Assembly (NCBI GenBank): GCA_964605235.1
Contig: CAZSBB010000028.1
Coordinates: 29,404-93,403, forward strand
DNA length: 64,000 bases
Origin: CAZSBB01 sp964605235
Lineage (GTDB): Bacteria > Planctomycetota > Phycisphaerae > Phycisphaerales > Phycisphaeraceae
Reading direction: 5' to 3'
The first letter of the stretch is position 1. Each line of letters starts with the position of its first letter. The translations under genes were made by a program, and so were the position numbers. This document shows positions 1 through 8,687 of the stretch, in pieces. A model generated the notes under the pieces. The model was not told where the DNA came from. It did no database searches and saw nothing but the letters and a program-made list of their open reading frames with translations.

Positions 1-757
1 ACCACTGCGCCAGCCGCCGGTGGCCGAAGTTCGGCTGGAGGGCGTCGGGCTTCTGGCAGGCGTGGCAGAGGATCAATTCCATCTTGCGCTGCAGGTACGG
101 CGTGTAATCGATGAACGTATCCCACCGGCAATTGGCCGGCCCCAGATGCAGGATCGCTTCGCGCCAGTGCAGCAGCCCGCCCTTGAAGCCGTCGCTCACC
201 GCCAGCCAGAACGCTTCGGTCACCAGCAGACTGGTGGCGAAATGCTCGATGTTTTTCTGCGCCACGCCATGGGTGAAGATCATCTCCGGCTGATGCTGGA
301 GAATCAGGTCCGCCAGCCGGCGCACGCTGACGGGGTCTTCATGGGCGGTGAGAATGGTCGGCGTCTGCAGCGCCACGCCCGCGGGCAACGGGCAGCCGAA
401 GGTGAGTTTGATCTGCTGGCCCTCGGGTCCGTTGTAGTGACGCTGCGGATGATCGAGATGGATCGGCGTCGTGCCCAGCACCTGCGCGCCCGCAGCGCAT
501 TCGCGCTTGCGCCGCTGCGCCATGTCGAGCGGCTCTTCCCTGGCGACAAGACGGACCTGGCCCTGCTCGTCCAGGTCATGCCAGGCGCCGGACATGTTGT
601 TGGTGGACTGGACATAGATGATGTCATAGCCCAAGTCGCGGTACTTGAGCATGGTCCCGCCGCAGGAGATTTCGTTGTCGTCGGCATGGGAACCAATGAC
701 CATCAGGCTGCGATTGAGAATGTAGTTTTCACCGCTGGGAAAATTCGTGAGCGCCAT
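1..757 (-). CDS. PIG-L (LmbE-like) deacetylase, 3' end cut by window edge
   Basis: Reading the minus strand from an ATG at 757 gives an open frame that runs off the left edge after about 252 codons. Residues 24-29 read HADDNE, a form of the HPDD metal-binding motif of the PIG-L/LmbE N-acetylsugar deacetylase family, followed by a CGGT segment typical of the same family. A His-rich segment near residue 165-175 (THG...EHF) fits the second part of the zinc site. The family removes acetyl groups from GlcNAc-type sugars or sugar conjugates. It starts 34 nt after the GH4 gene stop, so it is probably the last visible gene of the sugar operon. There is no signal peptide, so it should be cytoplasmic. 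The substrate cannot be read from sequence. Confidence 0.85.
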   Translation of the reverse strand, partial: MALTNFPSGENYILNRSLMVIGSHADDNEISCGGTMLKYRDLGYDIIYVQSTNNMSGAWHDLDEQGQVRLVAREEPLDMAQRRKRECAAGAQVLGTTPIHLDHPQRHYNGPEGQQIKLTFGCPLPAGVALQTPTILTAHEDPVSVRRLADLILQHQPEMIFTHGVAQKNIEHFATSLLVTEAFWLAVSDGFKGGLLHWREAILHLGPANCRWDTFIDYTPYLQRKMELILCHACQKPDALQPNFGHRRLAQW

Positions 758-791
758 GGGCTAAGGCATCCTTGCAAGGAGATCGAAAGAG

Positions 792-2183
792 TTACGCCGG
801 CACCACGGCAGCGCTGCGTCGGGTGCGGGTTTGGAACTGGGGCAGCCAGCGCGCCTGCGCCGCGAGCAGTTCATCCGCCAATTCTTCGGCTTGATCTTTC
901 TGCGCCAAAGCAGGCGACACCGCCAGCGCCTGCACGACCAGTCGACGTTGCCCGGTGAGTGCCGCTTCCACTGCCAGCTCTTCCTCCTGCACGATCAGTT
1001 GCAGTTGGCCATTGACGGGGCTGGGCACCGCGCCGGCGCAGGCTGGGGTGATGCGATTCCAATCGACCTGCGCCCAGGTTTCAACCACCACGTCGGGAGG
1101 CAGATTGCTGATCTGTCCCTGGTTGGGCACATTGACCACGGTATGCACCGCGCGTCCCGTGAGGAGCGCCGCCACCACCGGAGCGAGCTGCTCGATGCTG
1201 TCGGTGAGGTCCGGCAAGGGCAGCTTGCCCGCCAGTCGATCGAGCATTTCCTGTTTGGCCTGCTGGTGCGCAGCAGCGCGGTCGGGCAACACCGGTTTGC
1301 GTTCCACCCGATGACGCTGCAGCGCGGCGAGCGAATTGAGGTAGCCGGGGAAATTCTCGGCGACATGCGCGGAGCCGCCCACGGGGAAATAGCCGAACAG
1401 CTCGCACAATTCGAAGTTGAGATAGTAATTCAGATGGGCGTCGGCGGGCGGCAGCGTGGGCGAGTCGTCGCGCAGGCCGACCTGCTGCCGCGCGCGTTTT
1501 CTCGCTTCGTACTGCAGGTAATTGGCGCACGTGAGCTGGTCCTGCACGTCCTGGCCACGGCAGGTCAGTTCCTTAAGCCAGGTGAAGTGGTTCACTCCTA
1601 CGCTCACGGCATGAAGGTCCTCGCGTTCGCACTGCAGGAGATTCGCCAGAAAGGCACGCGTGCCCAGATAGTTGTGGCACAGCCCCACGCAACGAATGCT
1701 GCTGGCGCGGGTGACAGCCCGGGTGATCTGCGCCAGCGGGTTGGTGACATGCACCATCCACGCCCGGGGACACAGCCGTTCCATCTGCTGCGCCAGCTCC
1801 ACGAAGATCGGCACGTTGCGCAGCGTGCGTGCGATGCCGCCGGGCCCCACGGTGTCGCCCACGGTGTGGTAGACGCCAAAGCGCTCGGGAATGCTCACAT
1901 CCAACTGCATGGCTTCGAGCCCGCCGGTGGAGATGGCGACCGCCACCGCGTCGGCGCCGTCCAGCGCCGGCTCCAGTGGTGATACCTCGATGCGCCAATC
2001 CACCTGCAGATGCTCCGCCAGATGACGGATGTAGCGTTGCGTCAGCGCGACTGCTTCCGGGTTCAGGTCCACCAGATGCAATTCGCTGCCGTTGAGCTGG
2101 GGCACCTGCATCAGGTCGGCTGCGAGATGCGGCGCCCAGTGGTAGCTGCCGCCGCCGATGAGTGCGATTTTGAAGTGACTCAC
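792..2183 (-). CDS. Glycoside hydrolase family 4 (NAD-dependent alpha-glycosidase)
   Basis: 463 aa, close to the usual GH4 length of 430-480. GH4 enzymes cleave alpha- or beta-glycosides by an NAD+/Mn2+ redox mechanism in the cytoplasm. Visible marks are the N-terminal dinucleotide loop GGGSYHWAP (residues 10-18), VTNP (146-149), the metal-binding Cys-His pair C169-H170 in GLCHN, and GVNH (196-199). The GTG start at 2183 is preferred because AAGGAG lies 5 nt upstream. The frame stays open further upstream, but that stretch overlaps the oxidoreductase gene and does not look like protein. It sits between the Gfo/Idh/MocA gene and the PIG-L gene, so it acts in the same sugar pathway. Alpha-galactosidase, alpha-glucosidase or galacturonidase activity are all possible. 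Confidence 0.93.
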   Translation of the reverse strand: MSHFKIALIGGGSYHWAPHLAADLMQVPQLNGSELHLVDLNPEAVALTQRYIRHLAEHLQVDWRIEVSPLEPALDGADAVAVAISTGGLEAMQLDVSIPERFGVYHTVGDTVGPGGIARTLRNVPIFVELAQQMERLCPRAWMVHVTNPLAQITRAVTRASSIRCVGLCHNYLGTRAFLANLLQCEREDLHAVSVGVNHFTWLKELTCRGQDVQDQLTCANYLQYEARKRARQQVGLRDDSPTLPPADAHLNYYLNFELCELFGYFPVGGSAHVAENFPGYLNSLAALQRHRVERKPVLPDRAAAHQQAKQEMLDRLAGKLPLPDLTDSIEQLAPVVAALLTGRAVHTVVNVPNQGQISNLPPDVVVETWAQVDWNRITPACAGAVPSPVNGQLQLIVQEEELAVEAALTGQRRLVVQALAVSPALAQKDQAEELADELLAAQARWLPQFQTRTRRSAAVVPA

Positions 2184-2248
2184 AGGAACTCCTTGGACCG
2201 GGGACCAGAACCAGCCGGGGCACAGCCGGAGCGGGAAAACCAGTGGAA

Positions 2249-3340
2249 CTACAGCTTGCGGGGACGAATGCTCACCGCCCGGCCGGTGGCGGCGGATTGA
2301 TTGATGGCGTCGAGCATCTGCATCAGCATCACCGCCTGAGCGGGGCTGTTGGTCGGCTCCGCGCCGGTGCGCACCGCCTGGATGAAATCGTGCGTCTGGC
2401 GCACGAACTCCGGCAGCGCCCGATTGGACTTGCGCGGTGCGCGCTCCGCACCCAGGGCGCGCACGCGCACGCCGTCGCGCTGAGCCACCATTTCCTGATT
2501 GCGCATCACATCCACCGCGCCCAACGTGCCAAAGACATTCAGTTCGCGGTGGTCGACGCGCACCAGCTTGCGGCTGGGTTTGGGGTCCAACCCCGCCCAG
2601 TTCAGCGAGAAAGCACAGGTGAACTGCAAGGTCGCTCCATCGGCGAAACGGATGACGCCCAGGCTGCAATCGTCGGCCGAGTAATCCTGGCCTTTGGGCG
2701 CCAGATGGCCGAAGCGACAGTGCATGCCCGCTGCGACTTCCACCGGCTGGGGACAGCCCATGACGAACCAGGCGCCGTCAATGACGTGGATGCCCAGGTC
2801 CAGCAGCACCCCCCCGCCGCGCCGTTTGCTGACCCGCCAATTGTCCAGTTCCTCCGGCAGATAGCGGGTGCGCAGCCATTTCGCCTCAGCGTGGTACACG
2901 GCGCCCAGCTTGCCCGCTGCGACGAGTTGGCGCGCCTGCAAGGACGCGCTGGTGAAGCGGGGTTGGCGACAGAACATGTAGGTCAGTTTCCGCCGGCGCG
3001 CCAGCCGCACCAGTTCCACCACTTCGGCGGTGTCGCAGGTCGGCGGCTTCTCGCACATGACATGCAAGCCCGCCTCCAACGCCGCACGACAAGCCGGGGC
3101 GTGCAATGGCGTGGGCAATCCCACCACCACGGCATCGAGCTGGGCGTGGGTCAGCATGTCCCGGTAATCGCCATAGCCGCGCGGCTTCCCGGCGAAACGG
3201 GCGATGAACTGCTGGCGCAGCGTGTCGTCCAGTTCCGCCACTGCGGTCAGCTCGGCGCCGGCGTTGGCGACGATCGCCTCGGCGTGACGCTGCGACACCC
3301 ACTTGGTTCCCATGACCCCAAAACGCAACTTCCGCGTCAT
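2249..3340 (-). CDS. Gfo/Idh/MocA family oxidoreductase
   Basis: 363 aa. The N-terminal Rossmann fold is visible as RFGVMGTKWVSQRH (residues 6-19), although the glycine motif is less regular than GxGxxG. The family signature EKPP lies at residues 97-100, where the conserved lysine contacts the nicotinamide. The C-terminal half has the usual alpha/beta domain, including a GGGVLLDLGIHVID segment whose His is often catalytic. Members oxidise or epimerise sugars and inositols with NAD(P). The stop is 65 nt before the GH4 start and the start is 46 nt after the DUF4838 gene, so it is co-transcribed with both. Many GH4 operons pair with such dehydrogenases. The substrate is unknown. Confidence 0.92.
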   Translation of the reverse strand: MTRKLRFGVMGTKWVSQRHAEAIVANAGAELTAVAELDDTLRQQFIARFAGKPRGYGDYRDMLTHAQLDAVVVGLPTPLHAPACRAALEAGLHVMCEKPPTCDTAEVVELVRLARRRKLTYMFCRQPRFTSASLQARQLVAAGKLGAVYHAEAKWLRTRYLPEELDNWRVSKRRGGGVLLDLGIHVIDGAWFVMGCPQPVEVAAGMHCRFGHLAPKGQDYSADDCSLGVIRFADGATLQFTCAFSLNWAGLDPKPSRKLVRVDHRELNVFGTLGAVDVMRNQEMVAQRDGVRVRALGAERAPRKSNRALPEFVRQTHDFIQAVRTGAEPTNSPAQAVMLMQMLDAINQSAATGRAVSIRPRKL

Positions 3341-3386
3341 CTGCTGCCTGCTTCCTGAATGCGGGAGAGAGAGTCGTCGCGCCAGT

Positions 3387-5837
3387 TCAGCGGACGTACA
3401 GCTTGCCGAACTTCAATACCTCGTGGAAATTGCTCTGCCCGGTGGGGGACCACGCGGACAATTCCGTTTCGCTGTCACGGACACGCTGGCGACAGACGTT
3501 GATGTACCACGGGTACCACTCGGTGGGCTTGCGGCCGACCACGCCGTGCAGCGGATCGAGCTGTCCACCTGCGGGATCAACCACGGGGATGCGCATTTCC
3601 AGCGTCCACTCGCCGGCGCCGATCTGCGTCGCCACCTGCGCCTGCGCGGTCCACGCGGGCTCCCGGCCGGTGATGCGGTCAAGGTCCATCACCGCCCCGG
3701 CGGGATTGACCGCCAACTGGTAGTAGCTGTGCTGGGTCGTCTCCAGCAGCAGTTCCACCACATCGCCCTGCCAGATGCCCGCGTCCTCCGACCTGGTGGT
3801 GGCGATATTGGGCTTACCACCAGGTTCATCGAAACAGCGCACCGCCACATACAGCGCATCATTGGCCCACAGCATTTTGAAGGTCGTGCGCTGCTGCGCC
3901 GGCTTGCCGGTGACCAGATCCGCCAGTCCAAACGCCGGCAGTTTTTCCCACGCCGGATCATCGAGCTGGCCGTCGAGCGTGAGCGGCGTGGCTTGCAGGT
4001 CCACCGCGCGGATGCGCGCTTCGGGCACGTTCTGCCGGCCCAGCGCCAACTGGGCGCTCTTCTCCCGCAGCGGCTGCAGGTAGGCAATCAGTTGCTCCAG
4101 ACGCTGGCGATACACCGTATCCGCAGCGGTTTGCGCCAATGCGGCGTCGGCGTAATCCAGCGCCTGGCGCATCACCTGCGGGTCTTTGAACAGTCCCGCC
4201 GAGTTGGCTTCGCAGTAATCCACCAGCGTCTGCATGGCGGCGGCGGCGGGACCATAAAACAGCCGGTAGTACTCGCCCAGCAAGGCGTCGAGGTCCAGAT
4301 CGGCATTCCAGTAACAACGGGCGGTGACATAGATGTTCAGATGATTGAAGATCGGCGCGTGGATGCCCATCTGCTTCTGCGGGTCGAACATGGCTTCAAT
4401 GATTTCGCCATAGCTGATGCCCTTAAGCGCGCGCAGGTCCTGGGCGATCAGCCGGGGGAAATACTGCGGCAAGCCATGCGAGGGTCGCCCCGGCAAGGTG
4501 AAGGGGTAGTGGTCCCAGATGAGCAAGCGCGGCGTCTGGGCTTTCGCCAACCACTGCTGCCGCAGGTCGAGATTCTGCTGACGCAGCGCCGCGTCATTGA
4601 ACATGCGCCGGGGCTGCACGATGCCCACCACCACATTGGGGCTCAGATGATCGATCTTCGTCGGCGGCAGCAGATACGTGCCATAGGCGAAACAGGTCAC
4701 TTTCACGTCGGGATGCGTCTTGTAGAGTTCGATCGCCACACGGTTGACGTAATCCCAGACATAATCGGAAATCTGCCCCGACCAGCCGCGTTCGGGGGTG
4801 GATTTGCCTGCGCAAAGCGGACACTGACAGGCGTTGGAATAACCATCCGGCGGCATGACTGAAACCATCGGCAGGTGATATGTATCCGCAAACGCCCGCA
4901 GATAGCGGACGGTTTCTTCAAGCAACCCCGGCGAGCTTAAGCAAGGCTTGGGATGTTCATCATTGCGACGTTGCCCGCCCCACAGCGCGTAGTATTCGGG
5001 ATGCGCCTGGCGCAGCTCGGCACGCTCGATGACTTCGGTCAGGCCGTGGCTGTGGATCATCGCCCAGCCGATGGCGTGGGAGCCGCTGTTCATCCCCAGG
5101 CGCAGGTACCAGAGGATGTCGTCGCGATTGTTGAAGCTGAAGAAGCTGTGATGCTGATAGCGCAGGCCGAAGTCCGGATGCACGGTGTGTTCGCCGGTGG
5201 GCATGGCGATGCTGGTTTGCTGAGGCAGGATTTCGCCCAGGGGGCCGGGCATGTACCAGCGGACGCCCAGGTTGCGCAGGAAGGCGTAGACTGCATTGAG
5301 CGAGCCGCGCTCGTCGAGTCCCCAGAATCCCAGGGATTTGTTGAAGATGCGATGAATGCTCGGGCCATAGCCGTTGCCCCATTTGGCGCCGGTGATCTGA
5401 TCCCAGGCGTCCCGGGCCCGCTGCTGGTCGGGATGGTTGCGGGCCCACGGCTCGATCGGGGCGTAGTCGGCATCATGCCCCAGCAGCGCCAGCCAGTTGT
5501 CCCGCGCGATGATGCGATAGGCGCCGTCCGGCAAGTCGGCGTCCGACAAACCCAACTGCTGCGTGTGCGGACTGACGCCCACGTAAACCGTCAGCGGCAG
5601 TTCCGGGCGCGGCGCGGTGGTGATTTCCAGCTTCGCCCCGCTGATGCGCTGCACATAGGTCTGCAATTCCTCGGCCGCCAACTGCACCATGCGCGGCGGC
5701 TGGGCGGCAATGACGATGCACGCCTGCGGCTGACCGTCCCGCACCAACATGCGTTCCGCGGCGTGGCCCGTCGCACCCCAACCCAGCGTGCTCAGCACGA
5801 GCAAGCCGCACCAACTCCACCAGCGCTCGAATTTCAA
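3387..5837 (-). CDS. Exported DUF4838 protein with GH67-like N-domain and CBM9-like C-domain
   Basis: 816 aa. A signal peptide is clear at about residues 1-27 (hydrophobic run, then a GHAAE cleavage region). The next 120 residues resemble the N-terminal domain of alpha-glucuronidases (PRMVQLAAEELQTYVQ... YVGVSP). The central part is the DUF4838 catalytic-like region with a SHGL motif and an acidic SVMPPDGYSNACQCPLC stretch. The last 200 residues, from about 615, read like a family 9 carbohydrate-binding domain (TLDGQLDDPAWEKL, ALYVAVRCFDEP). The likely role is binding and cutting a uronic-acid-containing polysaccharide outside the cytoplasm, inferred from domains only. It is followed by the Gfo/Idh/MocA gene and preceded by a pseudopilin, all on one strand. 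Confidence 0.85.
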   Translation of the reverse strand: MKFERWWSWCGLLVLSTLGWGATGHAAERMLVRDGQPQACIVIAAQPPRMVQLAAEELQTYVQRISGAKLEITTAPRPELPLTVYVGVSPHTQQLGLSDADLPDGAYRIIARDNWLALLGHDADYAPIEPWARNHPDQQRARDAWDQITGAKWGNGYGPSIHRIFNKSLGFWGLDERGSLNAVYAFLRNLGVRWYMPGPLGEILPQQTSIAMPTGEHTVHPDFGLRYQHHSFFSFNNRDDILWYLRLGMNSGSHAIGWAMIHSHGLTEVIERAELRQAHPEYYALWGGQRRNDEHPKPCLSSPGLLEETVRYLRAFADTYHLPMVSVMPPDGYSNACQCPLCAGKSTPERGWSGQISDYVWDYVNRVAIELYKTHPDVKVTCFAYGTYLLPPTKIDHLSPNVVVGIVQPRRMFNDAALRQQNLDLRQQWLAKAQTPRLLIWDHYPFTLPGRPSHGLPQYFPRLIAQDLRALKGISYGEIIEAMFDPQKQMGIHAPIFNHLNIYVTARCYWNADLDLDALLGEYYRLFYGPAAAAMQTLVDYCEANSAGLFKDPQVMRQALDYADAALAQTAADTVYRQRLEQLIAYLQPLREKSAQLALGRQNVPEARIRAVDLQATPLTLDGQLDDPAWEKLPAFGLADLVTGKPAQQRTTFKMLWANDALYVAVRCFDEPGGKPNIATTRSEDAGIWQGDVVELLLETTQHSYYQLAVNPAGAVMDLDRITGREPAWTAQAQVATQIGAGEWTLEMRIPVVDPAGGQLDPLHGVVGRKPTEWYPWYINVCRQRVRDSETELSAWSPTGQSNFHEVLKFGKLYVR

Positions 5838-5893
5838 GGGAACTTCCTTTACTCAGACGGAATGCTCGCCGCGGGCAACGCACGCGATGACAC

Positions 5894-6688
5894 TCAGAAC
5901 GGATTGAACCAGGGCTGCCGGCGCGAGGCGACGATGTGGCTGGGCGTCCAACTGCCGGTGACCGCGCTGGTGGCGGTCCAGTTCAAATCGCTCGGTTCCG
6001 TGGCGGCGGCATGGCCATCGAGGTACGCCCGCGCCGCCCGCCCGCCGGGGGAGTAGATCCAGATATTGCTCCCGGTCCCGCTCCACCAGCCATATTGCTC
6101 GCCGTTGGTCGTGTTGTAGAAGAACTCCGCCATGGTGACGATGTCGCTGTGCCCGGGCGTGCGATTGGCGGTGGGTCCGGTGCCGGCATCGCTGTGGGTG
6201 GGCACTGCCACACTCAACCGCAAGGGGCGTTTGGGGGTGGCGTCCTTGAGTCTGAGCTGATCAGGCATGATGTACTGGTTGAAGCCGTAACCACTGCGTT
6301 CGTAGACATTGGCATACAACGGATTGGCGCGCAGGTTCGCCGGTGAGGTCCATACGCCAGTGCCCATCCAGGAAATGTCGCGGAAAGGTCCCCAGAACAG
6401 GAAGGGATCCGTCACATAGCCGCCGCCCGCCAGTTTGCCCGCGCCATACGGCACATTGCCGGTGCCCGAATCATCGAACCGGCCGTGGATCAGGCTTTCG
6501 TTGTTGTCGCCGGCGTAGTTGTGCAGGGCGATCTGCAGTTGCCGGAGGTTCGAGAGGCTGCGGGTGGTTTTGCCCGCTTCGCGCGCGCCTTGCAAAGCGG
6601 GCAGCAGAATCGAGATCAGCAAGGCGATGATGCTGATGACCACCAGCAATTCGATCAAGGTAAAACCGGTGCGACGGGGGCTGGGCAT
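5894..6688 (-). CDS. Prepilin-type (type II pseudopilin-like) protein in sugar operon
   Basis: 264 aa from the ATG at 6688, chosen because GGAG lies upstream and because it leaves the short basic leader MPSPRRTG before the cleavage site. The class III prepilin signal is G-FTLIELLVVISIIALL at residues 8-24, after which comes a long N-terminal helix and a globular domain. In Planctomycetota and Lentisphaerota such proteins are common beside glycoside hydrolase and sulfatase genes. Their exact role is unproven; roles in secretion or as surface fibres are proposed. It is encoded 32 nt after the regulator gene stop and 56 nt before the DUF4838 gene, so it appears to be part of the sugar operon. 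Confidence 0.9.
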   Translation of the reverse strand: MPSPRRTGFTLIELLVVISIIALLISILLPALQGAREAGKTTRSLSNLRQLQIALHNYAGDNNESLIHGRFDDSGTGNVPYGAGKLAGGGYVTDPFLFWGPFRDISWMGTGVWTSPANLRANPLYANVYERSGYGFNQYIMPDQLRLKDATPKRPLRLSVAVPTHSDAGTGPTANRTPGHSDIVTMAEFFYNTTNGEQYGWWSGTGSNIWIYSPGGRAARAYLDGHAAATEPSDLNWTATSAVTGSWTPSHIVASRRQPWFNPF

Positions 6689-6720
6689 GTGCTGTCTCCG
6701 GTGTGGCCGCGGGGCGATGT

Positions 6721-7866
6721 TCAATCGATCGTGACGACGGACAAGTTCGTCGACTCCGTGGGGGCGACACTGCCGCAGGAGGCGCGAACGACCAATTCCG
6801 ACTGCAAGGTGATGTTGCCCGGCAGCGCGCCAGCGCGCGGCCAACGCAGCAGCATTTCCGCGGCGCGCTGTCCCAACTCCACCCGTGGAATATGCACGGT
6901 GGTCAGAGCGGGCGCGAAAGTGGCGGACTCCGGCACGTCGTCATACGCCACGATGGCGATGTCCTGCGGCACGCGCAGCCCGGCGTCATTCAGCGCGGTG
7001 ATGACTTCCATCGCCTTGTAATCGGTGTCCACGAAAAAGGCTTCCGGCAGGTCGCCGCCGTTGAGGATGTCGCGCGCCGCGGCATACGCCCGTCCGGGCG
7101 TCACCGTGGCTTCACGCACATAGCGGGCGCACACGTCCAGCCCCGCGTCATGCAGCAGACTGGTGTAGGCGTAAAACTTGTGTGCGATCGGAGCGTGCGA
7201 GTAGGACTTGACCCCGATGAAGCCGATCCGCCGATGCCCCGCCTGCAGCAGATGTCGGCACGCCAGACTGGCCGCCTGATGGTGGTCGTATTGCACCGAG
7301 GGCGCGGGAATCTGCAGATGATCATTGCCCAGTTTGAGCACCGGAATGCCGCGGCCGTTGAAGTCACTGATGAGGCTGGCGTCGCATTCGACCGGCGCCA
7401 TCAGCACCACCGCATCCTGCGGGCCGACGGATTTCATTTCCGCAGCAGTGAAGGACACGACGTACTCGAAGTGCGCCTCGCGCGCCCCCAGCCCGGTACG
7501 CAGGCCATCGAGCATGTTGGTGACGATAAACAGCGTCTCCCGGCGACACCGCGCTGGCGAGGTTTCCCCCAGCACAATCCAGATGGTGTCGTAACGACGC
7601 TGCTCCTGCTGGCGCATGCGCTCAAGCGCATCATCCTGCACATAGGTCCCACTGCCGCGCCGCTGCCGGACGATGCCGCGCTCTTCCAGAAACTCATAGC
7701 CTCGGCCGACGGTCAACGGGCTGACCCCCAGCGTCCGCGCCAGCCCCTGATGTGCCGGCAACTTCTGCCCCGGCGTCAACCGCCCGGCAACCACCTCCAC
7801 GCAAACCGCGTCGGCGATGCGGCGGTACAACGGAACCTCGGACGTGCTGTCAATCTGAAGCTGCAT
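6721..7866 (-). CDS. GntR-type HTH fused to LacI-type ligand-binding domain, sugar-responsive regulator
   Basis: 381 aa from the ATG at 7866; the frame stays open upstream but those residues lie in AT-rich control DNA. Residues about 12-76 form a GntR winged helix (PLYRRIADAV, KLPAHQGLARTLGVSPLTV, RRGSGTYV). The remainder is a periplasmic-binding-protein-like domain of the LacI/GalR type (HHQAASLACRHLLQAGHRRIGFIG, AIVAYDDVPE). This is the architecture of AraR-type repressors, which leave DNA when they bind a sugar. It is transcribed away from the GNAT gene across a control region with three palindromes, and it lies directly ahead of the pseudopilin and sugar genes, so it most likely controls them and itself. 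Confidence 0.92.
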   Translation of the reverse strand: MQLQIDSTSEVPLYRRIADAVCVEVVAGRLTPGQKLPAHQGLARTLGVSPLTVGRGYEFLEERGIVRQRRGSGTYVQDDALERMRQQEQRRYDTIWIVLGETSPARCRRETLFIVTNMLDGLRTGLGAREAHFEYVVSFTAAEMKSVGPQDAVVLMAPVECDASLISDFNGRGIPVLKLGNDHLQIPAPSVQYDHHQAASLACRHLLQAGHRRIGFIGVKSYSHAPIAHKFYAYTSLLHDAGLDVCARYVREATVTPGRAYAAARDILNGGDLPEAFFVDTDYKAMEVITALNDAGLRVPQDIAIVAYDDVPESATFAPALTTVHIPRVELGQRAAEMLLRWPRAGALPGNITLQSELVVRASCGSVAPTESTNLSVVTID

Positions 7867-8147
7867 GTTTGAATCACCAGGCCGGACTGCTGCCAAAGTA
7901 ATATACGTCAAATAACTTATCACCATGTCATTATCCGGTCAACCAAATTTTGACAATCACCAGACTTGCCTCCGATATCATTATAAATTGATATAAAACT
8001 GTGTTTTATAGACATATCGATATACAAACAAGCGAATCGGATTGACTCTAAAAGCAACATGTATTACTTTGATATGGCCGTTTACCGCGTTTCGAATCCG
8101 GCCATCCCGGGGTCGGCACGAAATGCCTGTCCGCCACGAAACCACCC
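7867..8147. promoter_or_regulatory. Divergent AT-rich control region with three stacked palindromes
   Basis: This 281-base stretch separates the regulator (minus) from the GNAT gene (plus) and is sharply AT-rich from about 7895 to 8075 in an otherwise GC-rich window. It holds ATATCA-N8-TGATAT at 7975-7994, TATAAAAC-TGT-GTTTTATA at 7992-8010 and ATATCGATAT at 8014-8023, all perfect in their arms. A TTGACA box lies at 7950-7955 on the plus strand, and TTGACC...TAAGTT-like boxes lie on the minus strand near 7900-7945, although -10 matches are poor. The palindromes are the best candidates for the operator of the adjacent GntR/LacI-type protein. Binding is inferred, not shown. Confidence 0.6.
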
Positions 8148-8663
8148 ATGACTCACACCCCAGACGACATGCCCGACCAGATCACCGGCCTGCCCCTGCG
8201 GCGCTACGACCCGGCGCAAGACGCGGCCGCCATCGTGGAACTGGTGCACGCGGTCTGGGGCGGCGCGGGCTTTGCCGTCGTCGAACAGCGGTATGGGCTG
8301 GTCGCCGGCAAGCCCTGGCGGCAGTGGATCGCCGACCACGTGCTGGCGGACTTGAACTCAGACCAGACCTGCGCCTTCGTGGTGCATGATGACCAGGGGC
8401 TGGCGGGCTTCTGCTCGTACACGCTCGACCGCCCCCGCAGTCGCGGAACCGTCGGCTACAACGCAATCGCCCGGCGGCAGCAAGGTCGGGGCCTGGGCTC
8501 GGCATTGTTGCGCTTCGTGCTGGCGCGGCTGCGCGCTGAGGGCATGAGCTATGCCGGCGTCATCGTGGCGGAAGATGAGGACCACGCCCCCGCGCGGCGG
8601 ATGTATGAAAAGGCCGGCTTCGAATTCATTGCCCGCAGTGCTTACCTGATGCAGAAGCTGTAA
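8148..8663 (+). CDS. GNAT family N-acetyltransferase
   Basis: 171 aa, one GNAT domain. The acetyl-CoA pyrophosphate-binding loop is visible as QQGRGLG at residues 111-117, following a beta strand (GTVGYNAIARR). The C-terminal MYEKAGFEFIARS segment is the usual strand-helix end of the fold. The enzyme would move an acetyl group from acetyl-CoA to an amine, but the substrate cannot be predicted. No strong Shine-Dalgarno sequence is seen before the ATG. It is the first gene of a plus-strand run and is followed 24 nt later by an amidohydrolase. It may be under the palindromic control region. Confidence 0.85.
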   Translation: MTHTPDDMPDQITGLPLRRYDPAQDAAAIVELVHAVWGGAGFAVVEQRYGLVAGKPWRQWIADHVLADLNSDQTCAFVVHDDQGLAGFCSYTLDRPRSRGTVGYNAIARRQQGRGLGSALLRFVLARLRAEGMSYAGVIVAEDEDHAPARRMYEKAGFEFIARSAYLMQKL

Positions 8664-8687
8664 GCCGACGGGCGCGAGATCTCAACC

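Noticed and set aside
1..958. Plus-strand open frame covering the left edge
   Set aside because: The minus strand encodes a PIG-L protein with its metal motif across the same bases; the plus-strand product is low in structure.
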